This document shows positions 46,022 through 54,212 of a DNA stretch of 64,000 nucleotides, in pieces. The DNA lies in NCBI RefSeq assembly GCF_003007785.1, contig NZ_PXOH01000008.1, positions 113,007 to 177,006 of the forward strand, in the 5' to 3' direction. The number at the start of each line of letters is the position of its first letter. Within the stretch, counting starts at the first letter, position 1. The stretch comes from Aphanothece hegewaldii CCALA 016. GTDB taxonomy: Bacteria > Cyanobacteriota > Cyanobacteriia > Cyanobacteriales > Microcystaceae. Both the position numbers and the translations under genes were made by a program. The notes below the pieces were generated by a model. It was not told the origin of the DNA, did no database searches, and was given only the letters and a program-made list of their open reading frames with translations.

Positions 46022-46137
46022 TATTAAGATGTTGGACTTGGTATACTGGTAAGCTAAACGTGAACTTTTATTTATCTAAAGTCATCTATTTAAAAGCAAT
46101 TAGGATTACCAAAGAACAACGGAGGTAGACAGTAACA

Positions 46138-46821
46138 GTGAATTTACCCGAACTTATTACTAAAGGTGGCCCAGCAATGTGGCCGTTAATTTTTCTTTCT
46201 ATTCTTGCGTTGAGTACCATTATTGAACGTATTTGGTTTTGGACACAAACCCTACTCAATGAAGGAAAAATTTTGACACAAATTCTGGAAACTGCGTCGC
46301 GTAACTGGGAAATTGCCGCAAAAGTAGCCAGAGATTATCGAGAACATCCGATCGCTAAATTTCTCTACGCGCCTCTAAAATTAAATAATCCTGAACCAGA
46401 AGTCTTTCACTTTGCCTTAGAATCTGCCGCCGATGATGCTTTATCCGCGATGAGACGGGGTGATAAAATTTTAGAAGCCGTGATCGCACTTTCTCCCTTA
46501 CTGGGTTTACTCGGAACAGTATTAGGATTAATTCGCTCTCTGGCTAATATTCAAATTAGCGATTTAGGGACTTCTTCGACGACAGGAGTAACTCTAGGGA
46601 TCAGTGAATCTTTAATTTCTACAGCAACAGGATTAATTGTCGCTATTGTTAGTTTAGCGTTTTATCGTTTATTTCAGGCTCTCTGGTTTAATCAAGTACG
46701 CATTTTTCGTAAAGCAGGGGGTGAATTAGAAGTTATTTATCGTCAAAAATGGATGGATTTAGATGATAGCCGTTATGCTTTGCGGAGTAACCGAGATCCA
46801 CTCGAACAAAGAGAACTTTAA
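46138..46821 (+). CDS. exbB: ExbB/TolQ/MotA-type proton channel protein
   Basis: This 227-aa protein starts at GTG with GGAGG upstream. It has three transmembrane helices: [20 protein letters not shown] (~13-32), [16 protein letters not shown] (~120-136) and [18 protein letters not shown] (~160-178). The core ExbB segment [16 protein letters not shown] and [18 protein letters not shown] are intact. It forms the proton-driven motor with the following ExbD (27-base gap). No tonB is nearby. Confidence 0.92.
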   Translation: MNLPELITKGGPAMWPLIFLSILALSTIIERIWFWTQTLLNEGKILTQILETASRNWEIAAKVARDYREHPIAKFLYAPLKLNNPEPEVFHFALESAADDALSAMRRGDKILEAVIALSPLLGLLGTVLGLIRSLANIQISDLGTSSTTGVTLGISESLISTATGLIVAIVSLAFYRLFQALWFNQVRIFRKAGGELEVIYRQKWMDLDDSRYALRSNRDPLEQREL

Positions 46822-46848
46822 ATATTTGTAGCGTAGAAAATATTTTTT

Positions 46849-47493
46849 ATGTCGAATTCAACTCGTCAAGTTAAAACGTCTTTTTCACCCCGTCCTCTCA
46901 AACTTTGGCAGGACGAACACTCTCACCAAGGAGAAGTTAGGATAGAAATTATACCACTGATTGACGTTATTTTTTGTATTTTAACATTCTTTATATTAGG
47001 GGCGGTGGGTTTGTCTCGTCAGCAAGCTATTAGTTTAGATTTACCGAAAGCCAGTACAGGAACGCCCCAAATGCGAGAAATGCTTGTGGTTAGCTTGGAT
47101 GATTTTGGACAAGTTTATGTTGAACAACAACTGGTGACGCGAAATCAACTTTATGAAGCCATCAAAAACTATCATCAGTTTAATCCTAATGGCTTGATGG
47201 TACTCAATGCCTCCAGAACAGCGAGTTACAATGAAGTCATTCAGGTGTTAGATATGCTTAGACAAATCGGTGGCGATCGCGTAGCTTTAGCGACGTTACC
47301 AGGCGAAGGGAAACCCCCCGAAGGATTAACCCCTTATACAAATCCAACTACTCCAAGCTTAAACAATTGGCAACAGCCACTTCCATCTACACCAAATCCT
47401 TCTTTAAATCCTTCAGTGCCTTCCGTACCTAATCTGCCTCCAACTTTAGACAATACTCCTCAAACAACACAAAAGGCACAACCCGGAAATTAG
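46849..47493 (+). CDS. exbD: ExbD/TolR-type biopolymer transport protein with Pro-rich tail
   Basis: In this 214-aa protein the transmembrane helix IIPLIDVIFCILTFFI carries the conserved Asp that conducts protons. The periplasmic domain (~65-150) is normal (ISLDLPKASTG, DFGQVYVEQQLVT). Residues ~150-214 are a Pro/Thr/Asn-rich tail that is unusual for ExbD and probably disordered. It follows exbB and should energise outer-membrane uptake of iron or cobalamin chelates. Confidence 0.92.
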   Translation: MSNSTRQVKTSFSPRPLKLWQDEHSHQGEVRIEIIPLIDVIFCILTFFILGAVGLSRQQAISLDLPKASTGTPQMREMLVVSLDDFGQVYVEQQLVTRNQLYEAIKNYHQFNPNGLMVLNASRTASYNEVIQVLDMLRQIGGDRVALATLPGEGKPPEGLTPYTNPTTPSLNNWQQPLPSTPNPSLNPSVPSVPNLPPTLDNTPQTTQKAQPGN

Positions 47494-47496
47494 ATT

Positions 47497-47880
47497 TTAA
47501 GAATGGATTCGATAGGATAATAACTGTTCTTCTAAAGCAGCGATTCGATTATAAGCCGCCGTTAACTGGGCTGTTAATCTCCTAATTTGAATATCAGACG
47601 ACCAATTTGGGTCATTTGAGCCATTGGTCATGTTACCCTTGTGAGAATCGTCTTGAATAATATCTTTGTGTTCCATCATTGAGAGGGAATATGAACCATT
47701 GTTAGAGGTATCAGAAATCATGAGCGGTTCTAAATCTTGGCGATGTAGCTGCTTTTCAGTAGAAGAAAGCTGTTTTGCAGAAATTAGAGCCGTAATTTGA
47801 TAACTCATTCGTTCAACAATGTCATGCAATTGATCGACTTTTCGGTTAAGATTGACAATTTGTTGTTGCGTCCCATCCAT
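47497..47880 (-). CDS. Coiled-coil protein of unknown function
   Basis: This 127-aa soluble protein has coiled-coil-like ends (IVNLNRKVDQLHDIVERMSY, residues ~8-35; RLTAQLTAAYNRIAALEEQL, ~100-122), joined by a polar linker rich in Ser, Asn and Asp. I do not recognise a family. It is convergent with exbD (3-base gap) and divergent from the solute-binding gene. It could be a small structural or septal factor; nothing in the sequence decides. Confidence 0.55.
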   Translation of the reverse strand: MDGTQQQIVNLNRKVDQLHDIVERMSYQITALISAKQLSSTEKQLHRQDLEPLMISDTSNNGSYSLSMMEHKDIIQDDSHKGNMTNGSNDPNWSSDIQIRRLTAQLTAAYNRIAALEEQLLSYRIHS

Positions 47881-48041
47881 AGTTAAACCTGACTATAAAA
47901 GTTATTTTTTCCATGCTAGGCTTAAATTATAAAATCTTCTAACAAATCCTGATTCATTTAACGATTCCATCAATAGTCTTAATTAAGATTTAATATTTCG
48001 CCGTCACATAAAGATTTTTCATCGCTTTCTCTACCCTCTCT

Positions 48042-49202
48042 ATGCTAACTCGTCGTTCTTTTTTATTGGGTTCTGGAACATTAACACTCTTCGCATTGAA
48101 TTCGGGTTGTAATCCGACAACATCATCATTGCGCGTTTCACTCCTACAAGGGTCAATTCCACCACAACTTATTCAGCAATTCCGTCAGAAGATTGCTCAA
48201 GACAACAAAATTGTCATTAAACCAGAAGCTCAATTAAAAGATATTTTAACGCTCTTACAAAAGTGGCAAAAATCTGTTAATAAACCCGCCGACTCTTCGG
48301 AATGGCAAATGCCTTTAATTAATTCAGGGAAATCCCCCGTTGATGATTTAGTCACACTCGGTGATGCTTGGTTAGAAATCGCCATATCAGAAAAACTTAT
48401 TCAACCTTTATCACTCAAACAACTATCGGGTTGGAAAAATTTACCCCCTAGCTTCGCGGAAATTGTCCAACGAGACACAAAGGGAAAAGTTAGCTTAACT
48501 GGGCAAATTTGGGGCGCTCCTTATCGTTGGGGAACAACTTTAATCGCCTATCGCCAAGATAAATTTAAAACTTTGGGATGGGAACCGCAAGACTGGTCAG
48601 ATTTATGGCGACCTGAGTTAAAAGGGCGTATTTCAATGGTCGATCAACCCAGAGAAATTATCGGATTAACGCTTAAAAAAATGGGATATTCTTATAATAC
48701 GACGAATTTAGACAATATTCCTCAATTAAGTTCAGAATTAAAGAGTTTGCAGCAACAGGTTAAGTATTATAGTTCTAATCATTATTTACAGCCCTTAATA
48801 CTTGGCGATACATGGTTAGCAGTGGGTTGGTCTAATGATATTCTGTCCAGTTTATCGAACAATCGTAATCTTAAAGCCATTGTTCCTCTATCGGGGACAT
48901 CTTTATGGGCTGATTTATGGGTTAAACCGGCGATGGTCAATCGTGATGATACATCAGTTATAGAGCAGTGGATTGATTTTTGCTGGCAAACCCAACCCGC
49001 TTATTTAATTTCTTTGTTTACTAAAGGTATATCTCCTGTAATATTAACCCAATCATCCGAGAAATTACCTAAAGAGCTTCAAGAAAACTCTCTTTTAATT
49101 GTTAATAAGAGCATTCTCGAAAAAAGTGAGTTTATCCTACCTCTAGCTGCCGAATTAGCGCAAAAATATCAAGATTTATGGCAGGAGATGCGTCTCTCTT
49201 GA
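48042..49202 (+). CDS. Tat-exported lipoprotein, spermidine/putrescine-type solute-binding protein
   Basis: This 386-aa protein has a twin-arginine leader (TRRSFLLGSG) ending in the lipobox LNSGC with Cys23. The mature part is a bacterial periplasmic binding fold of the polyamine/iron class: GQIWGAPYRWGTTLIAYRQD, WSDLWRPELKGRISMVDQPRE and WVKPAMVNRDDTSVIEQWIDF. The ligand is unknown; no transporter permease or ATPase genes are adjacent, so it may serve a distant ABC system. An unusually long N-terminal third (~50-110) separates it from classical PotD. Confidence 0.83.
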   Translation: MLTRRSFLLGSGTLTLFALNSGCNPTTSSLRVSLLQGSIPPQLIQQFRQKIAQDNKIVIKPEAQLKDILTLLQKWQKSVNKPADSSEWQMPLINSGKSPVDDLVTLGDAWLEIAISEKLIQPLSLKQLSGWKNLPPSFAEIVQRDTKGKVSLTGQIWGAPYRWGTTLIAYRQDKFKTLGWEPQDWSDLWRPELKGRISMVDQPREIIGLTLKKMGYSYNTTNLDNIPQLSSELKSLQQQVKYYSSNHYLQPLILGDTWLAVGWSNDILSSLSNNRNLKAIVPLSGTSLWADLWVKPAMVNRDDTSVIEQWIDFCWQTQPAYLISLFTKGISPVILTQSSEKLPKELQENSLLIVNKSILEKSEFILPLAAELAQKYQDLWQEMRLS

Positions 49203-49546
49203 GCCGTGTATCAGTTCCCCTAAAGATTTTGTCATTTCAGTAATTATACCCGATTAAAAATTGCAATAAAAGTTAATAATATATCCGCGATATTTAAGGA
49301 TTAAGTTGAAAAAAAATTACAGAATTAGCTCTTGTATTGACTGAGTAGCTCAATCAAGAGTTATACTTTAAAGGTGACAAATAAATAAAAATAATATACC
49401 AAGTCCGCCATCAAGTATGGAGGTATCGCTCTGTATTTTATTAAATAAAATAATCGGATTAACCATATTTGGTTTTCTCAAAATTTGCATAAGAACATAA
49501 TTTGAATGAAATCCTTTTAGATTTTTTCTATAATAGGAGAAAAAAA
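49203..49546. other. 344-bp non-coding region
   Basis: This region is AT-rich. It contains CCGCCATCAAGTATGGAG (49405-49422), an exact 18-base match to the rhodanese gene at 19299-19316; on the minus strand both can be read as SILDGG. Next to it, ATTTTA/TAAAAT forms a weak palindrome. It should also hold the promoter of the GDSL gene. Confidence 0.4.
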
Positions 49547-50587
49547 GTGAAAAAAATTAGTAAAAATTTAAAAAAATTTATTTTTAGTGTAGCTCTTGGT
49601 CAATTGTTTTTAAGCAGTTTGCCAGCCGAAGCAAGTCAACTGGTTAAAGCTAATTCGATTTCCCAATTATTTGTATTTGGGGATAGTTTGGTAGATGATG
49701 GGAATCTTTATGATCTAACAAATGGCGAGTCTCCACCGTCATCTTTAGGATATTTTAATGGGCGTTTTTCAAATGGTAAAGTTTTTGTTGAAAATCTCCC
49801 AGAAGATTTAAAAAATAATGGTTTTGGACAGGCAACCTTAGAGTACAACTCGGCTAATAATTATGCGATCGCTGGTTCAGGCATTAATTATAATTATTTT
49901 TTAGAAAATTCGATGGGATTAGACTATCAAATTAATAGTTTTTTATCGGCTCAGTTTTCTCCATCTTCACAAGCTTTAGGCATCTTCTCTACTCCATCCA
50001 TTGATCCAGATGCTCTATACCTAATTGCCGTGGGTTCTAACGATTATTATCCCGATGAAGACGGCAATTTGTCATTCGATGTTGAAACAGTGGTTGGCAA
50101 GATCACTGAAAGTATTACTCAACTTGCTAATGCCGGGGCTAAAAATTTTGCTATAGCTGGCATTCCTGATCTTACCATAGCACCTGCTCTAAATGGCATT
50201 AGTGAAGACGAAAAAGAATTTCTTAAAAATCTTTCTCGACAACATAATCTTACTTTGCAAATCGCTTTAGACTCATTACAACAAGAACAAGAACTCGACA
50301 TCACTTTTTTAGATTTTAATAGATTCTTGAAAAAAAGCTTCAATAATTTTGCTAATATTCAGGATGCTTGTCTAAATTTAGCAACAGCTAATCAATGTAG
50401 TGACCCCAATGATTATTTATTTTGGGACGATATACATTTAACGAGCTACGCCCACACCATTTTAGCTCAACGCTCTGTAGAAGTTTATGGGGAAAGTAAT
50501 AGTATATCTGTGCCAGAGCCACAAGCTGTTTTTGGCTTATTTGTTGTTGCTGGAGTGAGCCTACTGCTTCGGAACAAACCCAAATAA
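49547..50587 (+). CDS. SGNH/GDSL-type esterase with PEP-CTERM sorting tail
   Basis: This is a 346-aa secreted protein. The GTG at 49547, preceded by AGGAGA, is a better start than the TTG at 49502. Signal peptide: KKISKNLKKF then a hydrophobic stretch ending PAEA|SQ. The GDS block (VFGDSLVDDGN) gives the nucleophile Ser, LIAVGSNDYYPDE gives the Gly-Asn block, and FWDDIHLTSYAH supplies the Asp-His pair. The C-terminus is VPEPQAVFGLFVVAGVSLLL followed by RNKPK, a PEP-CTERM signal for exosortase. It probably hydrolyses lipids or acylated surface glycans. Confidence 0.9.
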   Translation: MKKISKNLKKFIFSVALGQLFLSSLPAEASQLVKANSISQLFVFGDSLVDDGNLYDLTNGESPPSSLGYFNGRFSNGKVFVENLPEDLKNNGFGQATLEYNSANNYAIAGSGINYNYFLENSMGLDYQINSFLSAQFSPSSQALGIFSTPSIDPDALYLIAVGSNDYYPDEDGNLSFDVETVVGKITESITQLANAGAKNFAIAGIPDLTIAPALNGISEDEKEFLKNLSRQHNLTLQIALDSLQQEQELDITFLDFNRFLKKSFNNFANIQDACLNLATANQCSDPNDYLFWDDIHLTSYAHTILAQRSVEVYGESNSISVPEPQAVFGLFVVAGVSLLLRNKPK

Positions 50588-51006
50588 AATAAAACTACTT
50601 AGATTAGATAAAAATGTCATAAATTGCTGACATTTGATCAGTATAGTACGATCGCGCCCATCGCAACATCTTCCAAAGCGAGTTACATTTTGGGTGAAAC
50701 TGTGCTATTTTATACTACTGTGGCTCATTCTCTACAAACGAGCCAGTGCAACTTAGTATTTGAATAAGTTATAAGTACTATCACGTATCCTAATATTTAT
50801 AAGCTCGATTCGGCTAATCGACTTTTTAACATTTACTCTGTACTCTGTCAATGAACTAAATATACATTTCTTTATCTCTCTTTTGAGTGAATTGCTAACA
50901 AACAAAGCAACAACAAACTTTTTAGATTCGTTGGTCTTTTAAGAAATGAAATTTAGTTGCTTTTTTAGGACATTGAGTAAAACGCTTAAAGAGAAAAAAA
51001 TTATTT
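50588..51006. other. 419-bp non-coding region upstream of the biosynthetic cluster
   Basis: The stop codon of the GDSL gene is followed by an 8-bp hairpin (AAATGTCA/TGACATTT at 50612-50635) without a T-tract, and a 6-bp one (TGGCTC/GAGCCA) near 50720-50745. The rest should carry the promoter of the six-gene cluster. No regulator-binding site is recognisable. Confidence 0.4.
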
Positions 51007-52812
51007 ATGTATCAACTAAAGCAAATTCCCAATCATCATCAAAGTGAAAGCCTAGTTGATTTATTAAGATCTAGAGCATTAAAGCAGCCGAATGCTATCG
51101 CCTACAAATTTTTGGGAGATGGCGAAAATATTACCCTAGAATTATCCTACAAAGAACTAGATCAAAAAGCTCGCTCTTTGGGTGCGCTATACCAAAACCT
51201 AGGGCTAACTGGTAAACGAGTCCTCTTAATGTATTCTCCTGGTATTGATTTTGTTAGTGCTTTTCTTGGCTGTCTTTATGCTGGTGTAGTCGCTGTTCCT
51301 GCTTATCCACCGCGTCGTAACCAATCTCTACAACGGTTAGAAGCAATTATTAACGACTGTCAAGCCGAAGATGTATTAACAACCAGTTCAGTCTTACAAA
51401 ATATTGAACACAACTTAGAACAACATCCACAACTAAACTCTTTAAGATGGTTAGCAACTGACAAATTAGTCAACCGTCTTACAACAACTTGGCAACCTTC
51501 CCCCATTAATAAAGATTCCTTAGCCTTTCTTCAGTATACATCTGGTTCAACTGGAAGCCCCAAAGGAGTCATGTTAACTCATGGCAACCTTATTCATAAT
51601 CTATCCCTCATTCATCAAAATTTTGGACACAACGCTAATAGTCAAGGTGTCATCTGGCTACCTCCATATCACGACATGGGATTAATTGGTGGTGTACTGC
51701 AACCTCTTTATGGCGGTTTTCCAGTCGCTTTGATGTCTCCCGTTGATTTCCTGCAAAAACCAGTTCGCTGGTTAGAAGCCATTTCTCGTTATGGTGGTAC
51801 AACAAGCGGCGGGCCAAACTTTGCTTATGATTTATGCGTACGCAAAGTCACTCCAGAACAAATGGCTAATTTAGATTTGAGTAGTTGGGAAGTGGCTTTT
51901 ACTGGGGCTGAACCCATTAACCCTCAAACTTTAGAACAATTTACCGATAAGTTTGCCGAAGTCGGTTTTCGTCATGAAGCGTTTTACCCCTGCTATGGTA
52001 TGGCTGAATCGACTTTGTTGGTCACAGGTGGTAATAAAAGTCAAGCCCCAATTTTAGAAACCGTAGAAGAAACCGCCTTAGCTAAAAATCAAGTGATTAG
52101 AAGCATCGCAACGGGAAAAGGAACTAAAACCTTAGTCGGTTGCGGTCGTGTTAAGGCTGATGGTAAAATAGCGATTGTTAATCCAAAAACCCTGACTCGG
52201 TGTTCGGCGAATCAAATTGGTGAAATTTGGGTTAGTAGTGAAAGCGTAGCTCAAGGATATTGGAAACAAGAGCAAAAAACCAAAGAAATATTTTACGCTA
52301 ATTTAGCAACAGAAAAAGGAAATTTTCTGCGTACAGGCGACCTGGGATTTCTGCGCGAAGACGGTGAGTTATTCGTAACAGGACGGATGAAAAATGTCAT
52401 CATTATTCGGGGACAGAATCACTATCCGCAAGATATCGAACAAACCGTATCACAAGCACATCCAGCTTTACGCGGCGGCTGTGGGGCAGCTTTTGGAGTA
52501 ACAATTAATTCCTGTGAAAAATTAGTGATTGTCCATGAAGTTGAACGCACTTATCTTAAAAAAATTGACCCCAAAGAAGTCACTTGGGACATTAGACAAG
52601 CATTAACCGCACAACATGGTTTACAAGTACATGATATAGTTTTGTTAAAACCAGGTAGTATTCCTAAAACCTCTAGTGGCAAAATTCAACATTTTCTGTG
52701 TCGGGAAAAATTCCAGCAGGGAACATTTACCCCTATTGAAAAATCCGATCATAATGAGATAAGCAAAATATCTAAAGTTAAATCAACTTGGACACTAGCG
52801 CCAGCCATTTAA
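51007..52812 (+). CDS. Fatty acyl-AMP ligase (FAAL), JamA-like starter loader
   Basis: This 601-aa member of the adenylate-forming superfamily has the ATP motif QYTSGSTGSPKGVML (175-189), WLPPYHDMGLIGGVLQPLY, FTGAEPINPQTLEQF, FYPCYGMAESTLLVTGG, the FRTGDLGFL-type hinge (NFLRTGDLGFL) and GRMKNVIIIRGQNHYPQDIE. The last motifs and the length are characteristic of FAALs, which hand activated fatty acids to an ACP rather than to CoA. No ACP is fused; a free ACP lies two genes downstream. It opens a same-strand unit with a desaturase and ACP, as JamA does in the jamaicamide cluster. Confidence 0.93.
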   Translation: MYQLKQIPNHHQSESLVDLLRSRALKQPNAIAYKFLGDGENITLELSYKELDQKARSLGALYQNLGLTGKRVLLMYSPGIDFVSAFLGCLYAGVVAVPAYPPRRNQSLQRLEAIINDCQAEDVLTTSSVLQNIEHNLEQHPQLNSLRWLATDKLVNRLTTTWQPSPINKDSLAFLQYTSGSTGSPKGVMLTHGNLIHNLSLIHQNFGHNANSQGVIWLPPYHDMGLIGGVLQPLYGGFPVALMSPVDFLQKPVRWLEAISRYGGTTSGGPNFAYDLCVRKVTPEQMANLDLSSWEVAFTGAEPINPQTLEQFTDKFAEVGFRHEAFYPCYGMAESTLLVTGGNKSQAPILETVEETALAKNQVIRSIATGKGTKTLVGCGRVKADGKIAIVNPKTLTRCSANQIGEIWVSSESVAQGYWKQEQKTKEIFYANLATEKGNFLRTGDLGFLREDGELFVTGRMKNVIIIRGQNHYPQDIEQTVSQAHPALRGGCGAAFGVTINSCEKLVIVHEVERTYLKKIDPKEVTWDIRQALTAQHGLQVHDIVLLKPGSIPKTSSGKIQHFLCREKFQQGTFTPIEKSDHNEISKISKVKSTWTLAPAI

Positions 52813-52891
52813 ATTAAAAAAATAGTAATTTAAAGTTTAGGAATAAAAAATACTAATTAATATCAAAGCTAAATAGTTATAGTATTAATCA

Positions 52892-53851
52892 ATGAACATT
52901 AATAATGTAGAGCCAGCTAAACAATCTGTGGTTGCTCATTATCAACCTAAAATAACGATTGATAGTAGCTCTCTTAGTACTTTATATCGTATTCATGCCT
53001 ATGGAATTGTTGTTCTACCCATTATTGGCTTGATTACGGCTGTTCTTTTAGCGTTAAATTTTGGAATTAGTCCAATTGATTTTAGTCTTTTCCTAATTTT
53101 ATGGCTTTTGTCTGGGTTAGGTATTGAAGTCGGATTTCACCGTTATCTGTCTCACCGTTCTTTTCAAACTTCTACACCAATACGAGTACTTTTAGCCATT
53201 TTCGGTTCGATGGCAGGGCAAGGACCCCCGATTTATTGGGTAGCAAACCATCGCCGACATCATCAATATAGTGATGTTATAGGGGATACACATTCACCTC
53301 ATCTACATGGACAAGGTTTTTGGGGTCGCATACAGGGCTTGTGGTACGCTCATTTTGGGTGGATTTTTGATTTAGAACTGACAAATACTTATCTTTTTGC
53401 TAAAGATTTATTACGAGATGGAGCGATCGCCAAAGTTAATCAATATTATTATGTTTGGGTATTTTTAGGACTAGCTTTACCCGCCGTTGTCGGAGGAATA
53501 TTAACTGGCAGCATAATAGGACTTTTTACGGGTTTCTTGTGGGGTGGATTAGTTCGGATGTTCGTTGTACATCAAACCACTTATGCGGTTAACTCGATTT
53601 GTCATCTGTATGGAAATCGTCCCTTTAAATCCTTAGACCAAAGTACGAATAATTTCTGGTTAGCGATTCCCACTTTGGGCGGATCATGGCACAATAATCA
53701 TCATGCTTTTCCTGATTCGGCAATTAATGGGTTAAAGTGGTGGCAGGTAGATCTAAGTGGTTGGCTATTAAAAGCGATGAAAACACTGGGTTTAATTTGG
53801 GATGTCAAAACGATTAGCCTAGAACGAATCGAAGCCAAAAAAACTGCTTAG
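52892..53851 (+). CDS. Membrane fatty acyl desaturase, JamB-like candidate acetylenase
   Basis: This 319-aa integral membrane di-iron desaturase has three His boxes: GFHRYLSHR (83-88), NHRRHHQYSD (120-124) and WHNNHHAFPD (267-271). Hydrophobic helices lie at ~38-58, ~65-80, ~185-215. The overall pattern resembles delta-9 acyl-CoA/acyl-lipid desaturases. Its position between a FAAL and a free ACP matches JamB-type enzymes, which act on ACP-bound chains and can form a terminal alkene or alkyne. Sequence alone does not show desaturase versus acetylenase activity or the position of action. Confidence 0.9.
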   Translation: MNINNVEPAKQSVVAHYQPKITIDSSSLSTLYRIHAYGIVVLPIIGLITAVLLALNFGISPIDFSLFLILWLLSGLGIEVGFHRYLSHRSFQTSTPIRVLLAIFGSMAGQGPPIYWVANHRRHHQYSDVIGDTHSPHLHGQGFWGRIQGLWYAHFGWIFDLELTNTYLFAKDLLRDGAIAKVNQYYYVWVFLGLALPAVVGGILTGSIIGLFTGFLWGGLVRMFVVHQTTYAVNSICHLYGNRPFKSLDQSTNNFWLAIPTLGGSWHNNHHAFPDSAINGLKWWQVDLSGWLLKAMKTLGLIWDVKTISLERIEAKKTA

Positions 53852-53882
53852 TTTGAGAAACTTGAGTTTATTTGTTTAATCA

Positions 53883-54167
53883 ATGATTATGAGTTACTCC
53901 TCTTTAGAATCCACGAAGTCCCAAAAACGCCCTGAAGCATCAGTTATTCAAGATTGGCTGTCTTCTTATTTAGCCCAACTTTTAGAAATTGATTTACAAG
54001 AAATTGAGCCTCAGACCTCTTTTGAACGCTACGGACTTGATTCATCAGCGATGGTTGTTCTCAGTGGAGATTTGCAAGAATGGTTAGGGCAAAAACTTGA
54101 CCCGACTTTGCTTTATGATTACCCAAACATCGAAACTTTAGCCCAATATTTAGCACAACAATCGTAA
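53883..54167 (+). CDS. Free acyl carrier protein, JamC-like
   Basis: This 94-aa protein has the phosphopantetheine attachment site ERYGLDSSAMVVLSG with Ser54. The start could also be the in-frame ATG two codons later. It is placed 31 bases after the desaturase and 45 before the PKS. It is expected to carry the fatty acyl chain from the FAAL, present it to the desaturase and pass it to the PKS ketosynthase. A short polar N-terminus precedes the four-helix ACP fold. Confidence 0.93.
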   Translation: MIMSYSSLESTKSQKRPEASVIQDWLSSYLAQLLEIDLQEIEPQTSFERYGLDSSAMVVLSGDLQEWLGQKLDPTLLYDYPNIETLAQYLAQQS

Positions 54168-54212
54168 GAAAATTATTTTGCTCAAATCTCCTCGCATTTG
54201 TAAAGACTAACA

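Noticed and set aside
51007..54167. FAAL-desaturase-ACP as an ordinary membrane lipid desaturation locus
   Set aside because: FAAL and free ACP placed directly before a PKS with short gaps fit starter-unit supply better, although the housekeeping alternative for the desaturase is kept as a refutation test.
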